Numbered from the stretch's first letter, positions 8,728-17,199 are shown. The stretch is DNA of 64,000 bases from Janibacter sp. HTCC2649 (GCF_000152705.1 NZ_CH672413.1:3314862-3378861), one strand, 5' to 3'. Notes: generated by a model not told the origin, from the letters alone. A program made the numbers and translations.

Positions 8728-9660
8728 CTACGGCGCGGTCGGACGTCCGTAGACGACGTGGATGGCGGCGTCCTCGAAGCCCGCGCGCCGATAGGTCGCG
8801 AGCGCACGCGTGTTGTCGCCGTCGACGTAGAGGTCGATCGTGTCGACGCCCTGACGGGCGAGGTAGGCGGTGCCGAGTCCCGTGAGTGGTCCGGCAAGAC
8901 CACGACCTTGGTATGCCGGGTGCACGCCTACGACGTACACCTCTCCGGTTCTTGAGCCGGGTTCCCGCTTGGTCCAGTGCGAGGCCGCGAGCGGATGGCC
9001 ACCGTCGGCATCGGTCACTGTCGTGTCCTCCACGAGGAAGAGGCCAGCGGGGTCGAACCAGTCCTGGGCCATGCGGTCCTGCAGGTCCTCGAGGGTGATC
9101 GAGCCCTGCTCAGGATGGGTCGCGAAGGCCAGCGCGTTGACCTCGAGCCAGGCCTGCTCGTCACGCCCGAGCTCGAACGTCCGCGCCGAAAAGCCCTCTG
9201 GGAGAACAGGATCGACTTCGTCGCCCGGCGCCACGTCTCGCGCCATGACATGAAGCTCGCGGGTCGAGACCAGACCCTCGGCGGCGGCCAGGGCCTGGGC
9301 AGCTGGCAGATCGCCATGAGCCCACACACCCGTCGCCGACCCGGGCACGAAGTCGGAGTCGAACAAGGCGTGGAGCAGCTCCCGGCCCACGCCCTGCCGG
9401 CGCGCATCCGGGTCGACGACGAGCTCGGCGGAGCCACCGGAGTCCACCGCCGCGTAGCCGAGCAGGTCCTCGGAACGCGACTCACCGGCATACGCCACAA
9501 GGTGTGAAACGTCGCCATGGGCGGAGGTGAGGGCAAGTCGGAAGGCCTCCGAGATGGCCTCGACGCCGTCGGCGTCGGCAGCACGCGCAGCCAACGCGAG
9601 GACGTCAGCAGCCACGGTCCCATCGAGGTGGGAGGACGTCTCGAGGCGGACGGAGGTCAC
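8728..9660 (-). CDS. mshD: Mycothiol synthase (MshD)
   Basis: MshD acetylates the cysteine of Cys-GlcN-Ins with acetyl-CoA, the last step of mycothiol synthesis. The 310 residues form two tandem GNAT domains. The C-terminal, catalytic one has the acetyl-CoA loop [13 protein letters not shown] followed by [19 protein letters not shown]. The N-terminal one keeps a similar [12 protein letters not shown] loop. The GTG start overlaps the stop of the glnR-like gene by four bases (GTGA), so translation is probably coupled. The same glnR-mshD order occurs in mycobacteria (Rv0818-Rv0819). mshA lies 12 kb away in this window. Confidence 0.93.
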   Translation of the reverse strand: MTSVRLETSSHLDGTVAADVLALAARAADADGVEAISEAFRLALTSAHGDVSHLVAYAGESRSEDLLGYAAVDSGGSAELVVDPDARRQGVGRELLHALFDSDFVPGSATGVWAHGDLPAAQALAAAEGLVSTRELHVMARDVAPGDEVDPVLPEGFSARTFELGRDEQAWLEVNALAFATHPEQGSITLEDLQDRMAQDWFDPAGLFLVEDTTVTDADGGHPLAASHWTKREPGSRTGEVYVVGVHPAYQGRGLAGPLTGLGTAYLARQGVDTIDLYVDGDNTRALATYRRAGFEDAAIHVVYGRPTAP

Positions 9661-10367
9661 GAGGACGCGATCTCGGCCTCGGCGGCAGCCTCAGCCTCTT
9701 CGGGGACGAAGCGGTAGCCGACGTTGCGGACCGTGCCGATGAGCGTCTCGTGGTCGGAGCCGAGCTTGGCGCGCAGGCGGCGTACGTGGACGTCGACGGT
9801 GCGGGTGCCACCGAAGTAGTCGTAGCCCCACACCTCCTGCAGCAGCTGGGCACGGGTGAAGACGCGGCCCGGGTGCTGGGCGAGGTACTTGAGGAGCTCG
9901 AACTCCTTGTAGGTCAGGTCGAGGGCCTTGCCGCGCAGCTTGACCGAGTAGGTCGCCTCGTCGATGACGAGCACGCCGGCAGTGATCCGTACGTCGTCAT
10001 CGACTCCTTCGCCCTCCAGGCCGCGAGCAATGGCGAGCCGCAGCCGCGCCTCGACCTCGGCGGGGCCGGCGCTGTCGAGCAGCACGTCGTCGATGCCCCA
10101 CTCAGGGGTCAGGCCCGCGAGCCCACCCTCGGTGAGCACGGCAAACAGGGGCGCGGACAGGCCGGTCGTGCGGATGACACGGCACAACGAACGCGCCATG
10201 GCGAGCTCACGGCGGGCGTCGACGAGCACCGCGTCAGCGGCCGGAGCGTCGATGAGTGCGGTCGGCTCGGCCGGGAGGATGCGAACATGGTGGCTGAGCA
10301 GGCCCAGAGCTGGCAGCACCTCGGCGCTCGGCGCCAAGGCGTTCGTCAGCAGCAGGAGGTGGGCCAT
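9657..10367 (-). CDS. glnR: OmpR-type winged-helix regulator, GlnR-like
   Basis: The 236-residue protein has a degenerate receiver-like N-terminal half and a clear C-terminal OmpR/PhoB winged helix (about residues 135-225, with [19 protein letters not shown] and [14 protein letters not shown]). In actinobacteria, GlnR of this form controls nitrogen assimilation. The identification rests on family shape and on the conserved place upstream of mshD. I start it at ATG 10367, where the family sequence begins (MAHLLLLTN); an upstream in-frame start at 10433 would run through the promoter of the divergent gene. GlnR proteins act without classical phosphorylation, consistent with a weak receiver pocket here. 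Confidence 0.85.
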   Translation of the reverse strand: MAHLLLLTNALAPSAEVLPALGLLSHHVRILPAEPTALIDAPAADAVLVDARRELAMARSLCRVIRTTGLSAPLFAVLTEGGLAGLTPEWGIDDVLLDSAGPAEVEARLRLAIARGLEGEGVDDDVRITAGVLVIDEATYSVKLRGKALDLTYKEFELLKYLAQHPGRVFTRAQLLQEVWGYDYFGGTRTVDVHVRRLRAKLGSDHETLIGTVRNVGYRFVPEEAEAAAEAEIASS

Positions 10368-10387
10368 CCAGCACAGAATAGGTGGAC

Positions 10388-10660
10388 ATGACCGCGATCG
10401 ACGGCTCTCACCGGGGCATGAGACTGGTGACACTGCGTTATTGGGCCGGTGCCCGGGCGGCCGCAGGCGTGACCGAGGAGACGTTCGAGGCGGGTCCGCG
10501 GGTCGGTGACGTCCTCGACGCGGCGGTCACGGCGCACCCGGCGCTGCGCGACGTCGTCGCCGTGTGTTCGGTCCTCCTCGACGGCCGATCCGTGGGTCGC
10601 GACGCGGAGGTCGGCGAGGACAAGGTCGTCGAGGTGCTTCCGCCTTTCGCCGGGGGGTGA
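10388..10660 (+). CDS. MoaD/ThiS-family sulfur carrier protein
   Basis: This small beta-grasp protein ends in the Gly-Gly tail (FAGG) that ubiquitin-like sulfur carriers use as a thiocarboxylate. The core from [17 protein letters not shown] matches MoaD, the small subunit of molybdopterin synthase, though a different sulfur-transfer role is possible. The start is uncertain: GTG 10382, ATG 10388 and ATG 10418 are all in frame, and the family core begins at 10418. It is divergent from glnR by about 20 bp. A membrane protein gene follows after four bases. No other molybdenum-cofactor gene is in the window. Confidence 0.78.
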   Translation: MTAIDGSHRGMRLVTLRYWAGARAAAGVTEETFEAGPRVGDVLDAAVTAHPALRDVVAVCSVLLDGRSVGRDAEVGEDKVVEVLPPFAGG

Positions 10661-10664
10661 CGGC

Positions 10665-11552
10665 GTGACTGATGGCAGGATGCCGATCGTGGATGCGACG
10701 GAGCCCGTGAGTGACCCGGTGAACGAACCGGTGAACGAGTCGCGTGCTGCCCGGCGTGCCGCGCGGGAGGACCGCCGGCGCAACCCGATCCTGCCGCCGA
10801 TCGCCACGGAGCGTCGGGTGACCCTGGTCCTCGCGACTGCGGTGTTCGCCGTGCTGCTGGCCGTCGCGACTGCGGCTGACCATGCTCTGGGGGCTGCGGC
10901 GATTGCCTGGGGTGGCCTCGTGCTCGCCTGGGGCTGGCCCGAGCTGCTGGGTTCCTCGAGCAAGTTCGGCTCGTCGCTTGCCATCGGCCTGGCTGGCGTG
11001 GGCGCACCCGTGGCCGTCGCGCTGACCTCCAGCGAGCCGTTTCTGCGCCATGTGCCCGTCGTCGTGGCCGTCGCGATGCTGGCGATGTTCCTCCACCAAC
11101 TCCTGCGCCGCGACGGTCGACCGCGCCTCACCCAGTCCGTGGCCGTGAGCGCCGCTGGCGTCGCGATCGCTGCCATCGGTGCTGCGTACGTGCCCCTCGG
11201 CCGCACCTACGGCGGCCGAGAGGTCGTCGCCGTCGTGGCGGCCGCCCTCGCCCTGTCCGCCATTGCCGACCTCGGCGCTCCGATCGCGAGGGCCCGGCCG
11301 TGGATGATGCCGGCCGCCGCTGCCATCGGGCTCGTCGCCGGAGGTGTGGCCGGTCTGTTCGTCAACGTGGTCGGTGGGCCTTCGGGAGCCCTGCTCGGCG
11401 CGGTCGTCGGCGTGCTGGCGCACGTGATGCGGCGGGCCCTGTGCACCCTGTCGCCGATTCGCGGGATGCGCGGCCAGATCACGGCCGCGGCGGCCTCGGT
11501 CCTCGTGACCGCCGTGCCGGTCTACCTGCTGTCGCGACTCATCGTCGGCTGA
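10665..11552 (+). CDS. Hypothetical multi-pass membrane protein
   Basis: I do not recognise a family. The 295-residue protein starts at GTG 10665, four bases after the MoaD-like stop, so the two are probably translated together. A charged N-terminal tail of about 45 residues rich in Arg, Glu and Asp (SRAARRAAREDRRR) precedes roughly eight hydrophobic segments separated by short loops. Gly/Ala-rich helices such as GGVAGLFVNVVGG suggest a packed helical bundle. No catalytic motif is visible. It could be a transporter or an anchored scaffold; nothing in the sequence decides. Confidence 0.75.
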   Translation: MTDGRMPIVDATEPVSDPVNEPVNESRAARRAAREDRRRNPILPPIATERRVTLVLATAVFAVLLAVATAADHALGAAAIAWGGLVLAWGWPELLGSSSKFGSSLAIGLAGVGAPVAVALTSSEPFLRHVPVVVAVAMLAMFLHQLLRRDGRPRLTQSVAVSAAGVAIAAIGAAYVPLGRTYGGREVVAVVAAALALSAIADLGAPIARARPWMMPAAAAIGLVAGGVAGLFVNVVGGPSGALLGAVVGVLAHVMRRALCTLSPIRGMRGQITAAAASVLVTAVPVYLLSRLIVG

Positions 11553-11557
11553 CCCGG

Positions 11558-11580
11558 CCACACGGCATACGCCGTCGTGG
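11558..11580. terminator. Hairpin containing CGGCATAC, between convergent genes
   Basis: CCAC-ACGGC-ATAC-GCCGT-CGTGG folds into a short hairpin whose stem and loop are the motif CGGCATAC followed by GCCG. It lies between the ends of the membrane protein gene and the DsrE gene. Confidence 0.5.
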
Positions 11581-11586
11581 TCTGCG

Positions 11587-11964
11587 TCAGTAGACGATCG
11601 CTTGCGCGTCCGGTCGCAGGATTTCTTCGACGTATGCCGCGGCGCCCCTGATCGTCGCGCCGTCCAGCAGGTCGTCGGGGGAGAGGTCACGCCGCGCCGC
11701 GCACTGGCCGCAGACCGTGACGGTGGCACCCGCGAGCAGGGCGTCGCGCAACTCGTGGAGCGGGGCACCGTGGGGGAGTGAGAGCTGTTCGGCGCGACCG
11801 GCCACGGCCACCCAGGTCGCGTCGCCGGTGAGCCACAGGCTGACCTCAGCGCCGGCTGCGACGGCCGTCGCAGCCACGGTGAGCCCCTGGTTGAGGCGTT
11901 CGAGCTCCTCGGCGCCACAGGTGATCTTGACGACGAGCGGTCGGATGGTCGAGGCATTGGCCAT
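11587..11964 (-). CDS. DsrE/DsrF-like family protein
   Basis: DsrE-like proteins are small cytosolic folds that often carry sulfur on a conserved cysteine. This 125-residue protein has the typical alternation of strands and helices. Near the C-terminal half it has CGQCAARRDL, where a Cys-x2-Cys pair could be the sulfur-handling site, and an early cysteine (KITCGAEE). The ATG at 11964 is preceded by GGAGGA. The divergent neighbour is a nitrobindin-like protein and the convergent one an unknown membrane protein, so context adds little. No partner sulfurtransferase is adjacent. Confidence 0.75.
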   Translation of the reverse strand: MANASTIRPLVVKITCGAEELERLNQGLTVAATAVAAGAEVSLWLTGDATWVAVAGRAEQLSLPHGAPLHELRDALLAGATVTVCGQCAARRDLSPDDLLDGATIRGAAAYVEEILRPDAQAIVY

Positions 11965-11986
11965 GGGTCCTCCTCAGGGGTGCGAC

Positions 11987-11992
11987 TACGAT
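11987..11992 (+). promoter_or_regulatory. Leaderless-type -10 box of the nitrobindin-like gene
   Basis: TACGAT lies 7 nt before GTG 12000, with no ribosome binding site between. Confidence 0.6.
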
Positions 11993-11999
11993 CCCACTC

Positions 12000-12509
12000 G
12001 TGGCCTTCCATCTCGACACAGACCTCCCGCCCGAGCTCGCCCCCCTCGCTTGGCTTGTCGGCAAGTGGGTCGGTGCCGGCGTCGTCGGCTACCCCACGAT
12101 GGAGTCGGCGAACTTCGGCCAGGAGATCATCTGCGCCCACGACGGGCGGCCGTTCCTCGAGTGGCGCAGCCAGTCCTGGCTCCTCGACGACGCGGGCGAG
12201 AAGGTCCGCCCGCTCGCGACCGAGGTCGGCTTCTGGCGTCCCGTGCCCGAGAGCGAGGACGGCACCAACGTCGAGCTGCTCCTGGCGCACCCCACCGGTT
12301 TCGTCGAGATGTATGCCGGGCACGCCCAGCCGGCCAAGGTCGAGCTGCGCACCGACGGTGTCATGCGCAGCCCGCACGCCAAGGAGTACACCGCGGCGCA
12401 CCGGATGTACGGCTACGTGACGTCCAACCTCATGTGGGTCATGGACATGGCGGCCATGGGCCAGCCGCTGACCTCACACCTCTCGGCGGAGCTCAAGCGC
12501 GTCGAGTAG
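12000..12509 (+). CDS. Nitrobindin-like heme-binding beta-barrel protein
   Basis: Bacterial nitrobindins are ten-stranded beta-barrels that hold heme and scavenge or isomerise reactive nitrogen species. The 169-residue sequence has the diagnostic GxWxGxG motif as GKWVGAGVVGYP near residue 22. The C-terminal half carries HRMYGYVTSNLMWVMDM, which includes a candidate heme-ligand histidine. The length matches mycobacterial Rv2717c. The GTG start is fixed by the upstream TACGAT box and by the family start. It is transcribed alone. The older database name FABP-like refers to the same fold. Confidence 0.85.
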   Translation: MAFHLDTDLPPELAPLAWLVGKWVGAGVVGYPTMESANFGQEIICAHDGRPFLEWRSQSWLLDDAGEKVRPLATEVGFWRPVPESEDGTNVELLLAHPTGFVEMYAGHAQPAKVELRTDGVMRSPHAKEYTAAHRMYGYVTSNLMWVMDMAAMGQPLTSHLSAELKRVE

Positions 12510-12536
12510 CCGTTCGCCCTTTCGGGCCGCCGGACG

Positions 12537-13562
12537 TTACGGCGTGACGGACACGTCGGCGTAGTCGTCCATGGTGTCGGTGCGCAGGGCCTTGCCCAGT
12601 GCAGCCATACCGACCTCGTCCAGGATGTCGATCGACCCACCTTCGGGGGACGTGCCGAACCCGTTGAACGGTGCGGTGATGAAGACGATGTCGCCGCTGC
12701 GGAGGTTGCGCAGCGAGATCGCTTCGCTGCGCATCGTCCCGATGTCCATGCCCTTGTCCACGACGAGGTTGCTCGTGGCCGCGTTGACGAACTTGGTCAA
12801 GGTGATGGGGTTGGCGATGACGGACGGCGTGAGCGTCTTGATCATGAGCGCCTTGATGAATGCCTGCTGGCGTCTGCCGCGCGAGATGTCGCCCTCGGAG
12901 AGCTCGTGGCGTTCACGCACGAAGGCCAGTGCCTGGTCGCCGTTGAGGTTGTTCCAGCCCTTCTGGATCGCGATGTCCGTGGCCGCGCCACTGCCACTGC
13001 TTGCCTCCTCGGCGTAGACCCGAACTCCGCCGACCGCGTTGGTCATGTTCTTGAAGCCCTGGAAGTCGGTCTTGGCGACGTGGTCGATCTTGACGCCGAG
13101 GAGGTCCTGGAGCGTGCTCACCAGCAGGGGTGCCCCGCCGTAGGCGTACGCGGCGTTGATCTTGTCCTTCTTGCGGCCCGGGATCGAGACGTAGAGGTCG
13201 CGGGGGAAGTGGATGAGCTGGACGGCCTTCTTGTCCTCGGGCACGTGCGCCAGCACGATGACGTCCGCTCGGCCGGCGTCGCCGGGGCGCGTGTCCGCGC
13301 CGATGATGAGGTAGTTCTGGCCGACACCCGTGAGCGGGACCGGCTTGCCGTCCTTCGTCGTCGGGGTGGACTTGGGCAGGAGGTCCTCGTGGCTGATGTT
13401 GCTGGCCGCCTTGCGGTCGAGGAAGACGACGAACCCGACCGCCCCGACGAGCGCCAGGGCGACGAACGAGGCGACGACGAGCAGGAAACGTCGCCCCCAG
13501 CGCGGCTTCTTGTGAGCCTGGCGGTCTGCACGGGAGTCCTCGGCGGCGAAGTCGTCTAGCAC
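12537..13562 (-). CDS. LytR-CpsA-Psr (LCP) family wall-polymer ligase
   Basis: LCP proteins attach teichoic-acid-like or arabinogalactan-type polymers from lipid carriers to peptidoglycan outside the membrane. The 341-residue protein has a basic cytosolic tail, one membrane segment at about residues 25-47, and then the LCP domain. That domain contains the Asp/Arg-rich motifs IIGADTRPGDAGRADVI, FPRDLYVSIPG and ALAFVRERHELSEGDISRG, which bind the pyrophosphate head group. I choose GTG 13562 because a TACACT box sits 7 nt upstream. The frame continues to 13778, but that would overlap the divergent fur gene. Polymer identity is unknown. Confidence 0.9.
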   Translation of the reverse strand: MLDDFAAEDSRADRQAHKKPRWGRRFLLVVASFVALALVGAVGFVVFLDRKAASNISHEDLLPKSTPTTKDGKPVPLTGVGQNYLIIGADTRPGDAGRADVIVLAHVPEDKKAVQLIHFPRDLYVSIPGRKKDKINAAYAYGGAPLLVSTLQDLLGVKIDHVAKTDFQGFKNMTNAVGGVRVYAEEASSGSGAATDIAIQKGWNNLNGDQALAFVRERHELSEGDISRGRRQQAFIKALMIKTLTPSVIANPITLTKFVNAATSNLVVDKGMDIGTMRSEAISLRNLRSGDIVFITAPFNGFGTSPEGGSIDILDEVGMAALGKALRTDTMDDYADVSVTP

Positions 13563-13569
13563 CCTGCCC

Positions 13570-13575
13570 AGTGTA
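13570..13575 (-). promoter_or_regulatory. Leaderless-type -10 box of the LCP gene
   Basis: TACACT on the minus strand lies 7 nt before GTG 13562 and decides that start over the longer reading frame. Confidence 0.6.
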
Positions 13576-13608
13576 GGTGCGCATGCTGGGCCATCCGGCC
13601 GACCGGCA

Positions 13609-13614
13609 TACATT
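13609..13614 (+). promoter_or_regulatory. Leaderless-type -10 box of fur, overlapping CGGCATAC
   Basis: TACATT lies 6 nt before GTG 13621. Its first bases are shared with a CGGCATAC copy at 13604-13611. Confidence 0.6.
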
Positions 13615-13620
13615 GGTGGG

Positions 13621-14040
13621 GTGAGTGATCTCGGCACGCGTCTGCGAGCCGCCGGACGGCGGCTCACGCCGCAGCGCCAGCAGGTGCTCGACGCGGTCGA
13701 GCGACTCGGACATGCCACGCCCGAGCAGATCGTCGACGCCGTCTCAGCACAGGCGGACGCACCGATGGCGCTGTCCACGGTCTACCGCTCGCTCGAGGCG
13801 CTCCAGGAGCTCGGTCTCGTCACCCACACGCACGTCGACCACCGGGTGCCGAGCTATCACCTCACCACCCATGCCACCCACATCCATGTCGTGTGCCGTG
13901 AGTGCGGTTCCGTGGACGAGGCACCGGTCGAGGTGGCGCAGGAATTCGTGGCTCGCCTCGATGGTTCTCTTGGGTTCCAGGCCGATGTCACCCATGCCGC
14001 CATCCACGGCCTCTGCCGCACCTGCAGGAAGCAGTCATGA
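13621..14040 (+). CDS. Fur-family metalloregulator (Fur/Zur type)
   Basis: Fur proteins repress genes when loaded with a metal ion. The 139-residue protein has an N-terminal winged helix (LRAAGRRLTPQRQQVLDAV, then STVYRSLEALQELGLV). The C-terminal dimer domain has the His-rich segment HATHIHVVC and two Cys-x2-Cys pairs (CREC, CRTC) that form a structural zinc site. Whether it senses iron, zinc or peroxide cannot be told. Its ATGA overlap with the ygfZ-like gene couples it to an Fe-S-related protein. That slightly favours an iron or redox role, by inference. Confidence 0.88.
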   Translation: MSDLGTRLRAAGRRLTPQRQQVLDAVERLGHATPEQIVDAVSAQADAPMALSTVYRSLEALQELGLVTHTHVDHRVPSYHLTTHATHIHVVCRECGSVDEAPVEVAQEFVARLDGSLGFQADVTHAAIHGLCRTCRKQS

Positions 14041-15083
14041 CCGAACCTTCAACAGTGCCACCCGTCATCGTTGGCGGTTCACCCCTGCTGACCCGGCCCG
14101 GTGCCGTCGCGGGTGAGGGTCTCGACGCTGGCGTGGCCGCGCACTACGGCGACCCCGGCCGTGAGCAGCGCCTCCTCGAGGAGGGCCTGGCCGTCGTCGA
14201 CCTGTCGCACCGTGGCGTCGTCCGCGTCACCGGACCCGATCGCCTGACGTGGTTGCACTCCATCACGACCCAGCAGCTCACTGGCCTCGCGCCGCGGGTC
14301 TCGACCGAGTCGCTCGTCCTGTCGCCCAAGGGACACATCGAGCATGACCTGCACATCGTTGACGACGGCGAGTCGACGTGGATCACCGTCGAGCCCGGCA
14401 CCTCGCCGGCGCTCGTGGCCTGGCTCGACTCGATGCGCTTCATGTTGCGGGTTGAGGTCTCAGACGTCACTGACGCGTATGCCGTTCTCGGAGAACCGCT
14501 TTCGGCTGCCAGTGTCGAGGGTGAGCCGTTGGCGTGGGTGGACCCGTGGCCGAACCTCGTCGCTGACACGGCGGCATACGGTCCCGAGACCGAGCACCCG
14601 GGTGAGTCGCGCCGCTGGCGCGAGCTGATCGTCCCGCGCGCTGACCTCGAAGCCGCCGTCGGTGACCGCCCCCTGGCCGGGATCTGGGCAGCTGAGGCGT
14701 TGCGAGTTGCCGCCTGGCGTCCGCGACTGGGCTTCGAGACCGACCACCGCACGATCGCGCACGAGGTCGACTGGCTGCGCACGGCCGTGCACCTGCACAA
14801 GGGGTGCTACCGCGGCCAGGAGACCGTCGCGCGTGTCCACAACCTCGGTCGCCCGCCGCGACGCATCGTCTTCCTCCACCTCGACGGCTCCGGTCACCTG
14901 CTGCCCGAGGCCGGGGCGCCGCTGGTCCTCGAGGGCCGCGAGATCGGTCGCATCACGAGCGTGGCGCGCCACCACGAGGACGGCCCCATCGCCCTGGCCG
15001 TCATCAAGCGCAACACTCCCGATGATGTCGATCTTGTCGCCGGAACCGTTGCTGGAGCGCAAACCGTCATCGTCGGACGCTGA
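14037..15083 (+). CDS. ygfZ: YgfZ/GcvT-like folate-binding protein
   Basis: YgfZ proteins bind tetrahydrofolate and help Fe-S cluster enzymes keep their activity. The signature K-G-C-Y-x-G-Q-E is present as KGCYRGQE near residue 258. The GcvT-like N-terminal fold is visible from VVDLSHRGVVRVTGPDRLTWL. The ATG at 14037 overlaps the fur stop (ATGA) and gives 348 residues, normal for actinobacterial members. A longer in-frame start inside fur (13902) is unlikely. Fur and YgfZ in one operon suggest a link between metal sensing and Fe-S maintenance, which is inference. Confidence 0.9.
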   Translation: MTEPSTVPPVIVGGSPLLTRPGAVAGEGLDAGVAAHYGDPGREQRLLEEGLAVVDLSHRGVVRVTGPDRLTWLHSITTQQLTGLAPRVSTESLVLSPKGHIEHDLHIVDDGESTWITVEPGTSPALVAWLDSMRFMLRVEVSDVTDAYAVLGEPLSAASVEGEPLAWVDPWPNLVADTAAYGPETEHPGESRRWRELIVPRADLEAAVGDRPLAGIWAAEALRVAAWRPRLGFETDHRTIAHEVDWLRTAVHLHKGCYRGQETVARVHNLGRPPRRIVFLHLDGSGHLLPEAGAPLVLEGREIGRITSVARHHEDGPIALAVIKRNTPDDVDLVAGTVAGAQTVIVGR

Positions 15084-15146
15084 TCGGCCGCAGGATCTGC
15101 GCGATCCGGGTGCCCAAGGGTCTGGTCCTCCTGACAGACTGAGGCC

Positions 15147-15986
15147 ATGGCCACCGCATCGTCCGCGACCCTGATCACCGTTGCCCCCACGGGGGCGGAG
15201 CATGCGAAGGCCGATGTGCCGCAGCTGCCGACGACTCTCGAGGAACTCGTCGAGACGGCGCGCACGTGTGAAGCGGCGGGGGCGGCCCTCATCCACCTGC
15301 ACATCCGCGACGACGAGCACCGGCCCACGCTCGATGGCGGACACCTGAAGGCTGCAGTCGACGCGATCCGCTCCGAGACCGACCTCATCGTCCAGCTCTC
15401 GACCGGCGGCTCGGTGCACGACCCGCTCGAGCAGCGGCTCACCGTCCTGGACGCCGAGCCTGACTCGTGCTCCTTGACGTGTGGCACGACCAACTTCGGT
15501 GACGACGTGTTCCTCAACCCGTGGGGCTTCATGTCGGACCTCTACGTGCAGGCGCAGGAGCGCGAGGTCGTGCCGGAGTTCGAGCTCTTCGAGCTGGGGC
15601 ACGTCCACGCGTTGCAGCGGCTCCTCGACACCCACGGGCTGCCGTTCGGCGGCAAGGTCCACGTCGACTTCGTCCTGGGTGTGCCGGGCGCGATGCCGGG
15701 CACTGCCGCCGCCCTCCTGGCTGGCGTCGCGATGCTCCCCGACGAGGTGACCTCATGGTCGGCGACGGGGATCGGCCGGACCCACCTGCCCGTCCTGGCG
15801 GCGGCCCTGTCGGCCGGTGGGCACCTGCGCGTCGGCATGGAGGACAACGTGGTGTTCGCCCGGGGTCAGCACGTGCAGCACAACTCCGAGCTCGTTTCCC
15901 GCGCCGCCGAGCTCGCGACCACGATGCAGCGCCCGCCGATGTCGACGACCGATGCCCGCGAGCTGTTGGGCATCAAGCGCCGCTGA
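15147..15986 (+). CDS. BKACE / 3-keto-5-aminohexanoate cleavage family enzyme (DUF849)
   Basis: BKACE enzymes are zinc-dependent TIM barrels that condense beta-keto acids with acetyl-CoA to give acetoacetate and a CoA ester. The 279-residue protein has the metal-binding HLHIRDDE motif near residue 50, a second histidine pair in GHVHAL, and the terminal active-site block GHLRVGMEDNVVFARG. The ATG has a CAGACT box 6 nt upstream, so the transcript may be leaderless. No neighbouring lysine-fermentation gene exists, so the true substrate is open. Many actinobacterial members have unknown keto-acid targets. Confidence 0.88.
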   Translation: MATASSATLITVAPTGAEHAKADVPQLPTTLEELVETARTCEAAGAALIHLHIRDDEHRPTLDGGHLKAAVDAIRSETDLIVQLSTGGSVHDPLEQRLTVLDAEPDSCSLTCGTTNFGDDVFLNPWGFMSDLYVQAQEREVVPEFELFELGHVHALQRLLDTHGLPFGGKVHVDFVLGVPGAMPGTAAALLAGVAMLPDEVTSWSATGIGRTHLPVLAAALSAGGHLRVGMEDNVVFARGQHVQHNSELVSRAAELATTMQRPPMSTTDARELLGIKRR

Positions 15987-16005
15987 CCGGCTTGACGACC
16001 GACCT

Positions 16006-16057
16006 CGTGCCCCGTACGGACACGCGCGCCGGGGCTCGCATGTCCGTACGGGGCACG
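16006..16057. repeat. CTTCGTGCCC-family inverted repeat (copy B)
   Basis: CGTGCCCCGTACGGACA (16006-16022) pairs perfectly with 16041-16057; CACGAAGTC continues past the right arm. It lies between the convergent BKACE and DUF4395 genes and could terminate both. Confidence 0.8.
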
Positions 16058-16071
16058 AAGTCGGGGTGGGG

Positions 16072-16578
16072 TCAGGCGGGTTGGTTGGTGGCCTGGGGCT
16101 GGCGCAGGCGGATGTCGTTGCAGGCCACGCACGTCTCCTCGGGGATGACGCCAAGCCGCATGAGGTGGCCGAACACCCAGCAACCGGCGCAGAACCCGAG
16201 GGCTGACTCGAGCAGCGCAAACACGACGAGGACCGCCAGCAGCACCGTGGCGAGGGTCGTGGCCCCGGCGGCCAGGGCGATGGCCGCGCCGCCGCTGAAG
16301 AGGAGGCCGACGGTCTGCGCGAAGCGCTTCGGCGGGCCGGGCACGAGGCGCGCCTCTCCGAAGCGGGGCGCGATGACGTGGACGGCGAGGCGCCCGAGCG
16401 GGCTGTAGCGCGGCCCGCCGGCAACGCGCAGCGCGAACCCGAGGGCCAGCAAGGCGGCCAGCCACCACCACTGAGTGACCAGGGTCAACAGGGACAGCAC
16501 GACGACGCCTCCGGCGACCGACCTGGCCGCCTTCTCGTTGACCGGGTTGGGGAAGGTGAGGAGCTCGCGCACAGACAT
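16072..16578 (-). CDS. DUF4395 family membrane protein
   Basis: The 168-residue protein has four likely membrane helices and the family cysteine motif GFCAGCWVFG near residue 130. A second Cys pair follows in EETCVACND. DUF4395 proteins are often near thioredoxin or rhodanese genes in actinobacteria, so a redox or sulfur role is possible but unproven. None of those partners is adjacent here. The ATG at 16578 has a TAACCT box 6 nt upstream. The gene is divergent from the XRE regulator, with a CTTCGTGCCC palindrome between them. Confidence 0.82.
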   Translation of the reverse strand: MSVRELLTFPNPVNEKAARSVAGGVVVLSLLTLVTQWWWLAALLALGFALRVAGGPRYSPLGRLAVHVIAPRFGEARLVPGPPKRFAQTVGLLFSGGAAIALAAGATTLATVLLAVLVVFALLESALGFCAGCWVFGHLMRLGVIPEETCVACNDIRLRQPQATNQPA

Positions 16579-16584
16579 AAGGCA

Positions 16585-16590
16585 AGGTTA
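16585..16590 (-). promoter_or_regulatory. Leaderless-type -10 box of the DUF4395 gene
   Basis: TAACCT on the minus strand lies 6 nt before ATG 16578. Confidence 0.6.
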
Positions 16591-16637
16591 TGTCAAACCC
16601 AAGCACGCGGCATACTCCGTCTCAGTCCCCAATCCCA

Positions 16638-16696
16638 CTTCGTGCCCTGGACGGACACTCGTCGCTGCGCTCCTCCTGTCCGTCCGGGGCACGAAG
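16638..16696. repeat. CTTCGTGCCC-family inverted repeat (copy C) in a divergent gap
   Basis: The 20-nt arms 16638-16657 and 16677-16696 pair with one mismatch. Unlike copies B and D, this one sits between two divergent genes (DUF4395 and the XRE regulator), where a terminator is not expected. Confidence 0.8.
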
Positions 16697-16739
16697 GTGA
16701 GGGTGTGTGTTCACCATCACGCTTGCCCCGGTTTGCGTT

Positions 16740-16755
16740 TTGCTAACTACAGCAA
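16740..16755 (+). promoter_or_regulatory. Palindrome upstream of the XRE regulator
   Basis: TTGCT-AACTAC-AGCAA is a dyad placed 14-29 nt before ATG 16769. Because XRE regulators commonly bind their own promoter, it is a candidate operator; binding is not shown. Confidence 0.45.
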
Positions 16756-16768
16756 GCACAATGGATCC

Positions 16769-17137
16769 ATGAGCCGGAACCCGCTGAACGACCTCGCTGG
16801 ATTGGGCGATTACCTGCGCGAGCAGCGTCTGTCGCACCGTCTGTCGCTGCGTCAGCTCTCCGATCTCGCCGGGATCTCGAACCCCTATCTCTCCCAGCTC
16901 GAGCGCGGCCTCAAGCGCCCGAGCGCCGAGATCCTGCAGCAGCTGGCCAAGGGGCTGGAGGTGTCGGCCGAGACGCTCTATGTCAAGGCCGGGCTCCTCG
17001 ATGAGCAGCCCGTGGCCGAGACCACCAGCACCACCGTCCGGGACGCCATCGCCGCCGACCCGAATCTCACCGACCGTCAACGAGAGACCCTCCTCGACGT
17101 CTATGAGTCCTTCATCGGCGCGGACCCCAAGCGCTGA
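16769..17137 (+). CDS. XRE-family transcriptional regulator
   Basis: The 122-residue cytosolic protein carries a single Cro/C1-type helix-turn-helix at about residues 12-67 (LREQRLSHRLSLRQLSD, then ISNPYLSQLERGLKRPS). The C-terminal 50 residues are short and acidic. The next gene encodes an HbhA-like protein, and the same pairing is known in mycobacteria (Rv0474 before hbhA, Rv0475). The ATG at 16769 follows the palindrome TTGCT-N6-AGCAA. Longer reading frames back to 16475 would run through the inverted repeat and are not credible. It may control its own gene and the hbhA-like gene. Confidence 0.9.
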   Translation: MSRNPLNDLAGLGDYLREQRLSHRLSLRQLSDLAGISNPYLSQLERGLKRPSAEILQQLAKGLEVSAETLYVKAGLLDEQPVAETTSTTVRDAIAADPNLTDRQRETLLDVYESFIGADPKR

Positions 17138-17199
17138 ACCCTGACGCACCCCTTCCTTTGCACGACACCCAACCTCACCACCATTCACCAGGAGTGAAC

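Noticed and set aside
10527-12401. A 624-codon minus-strand frame
   Set aside because: It runs through five unrelated genes and has random composition.
16638-16696. The palindrome at 16638 as a terminator
   Set aside because: It lies between divergent genes, where no transcript ends; treated as a repeat-family copy instead.
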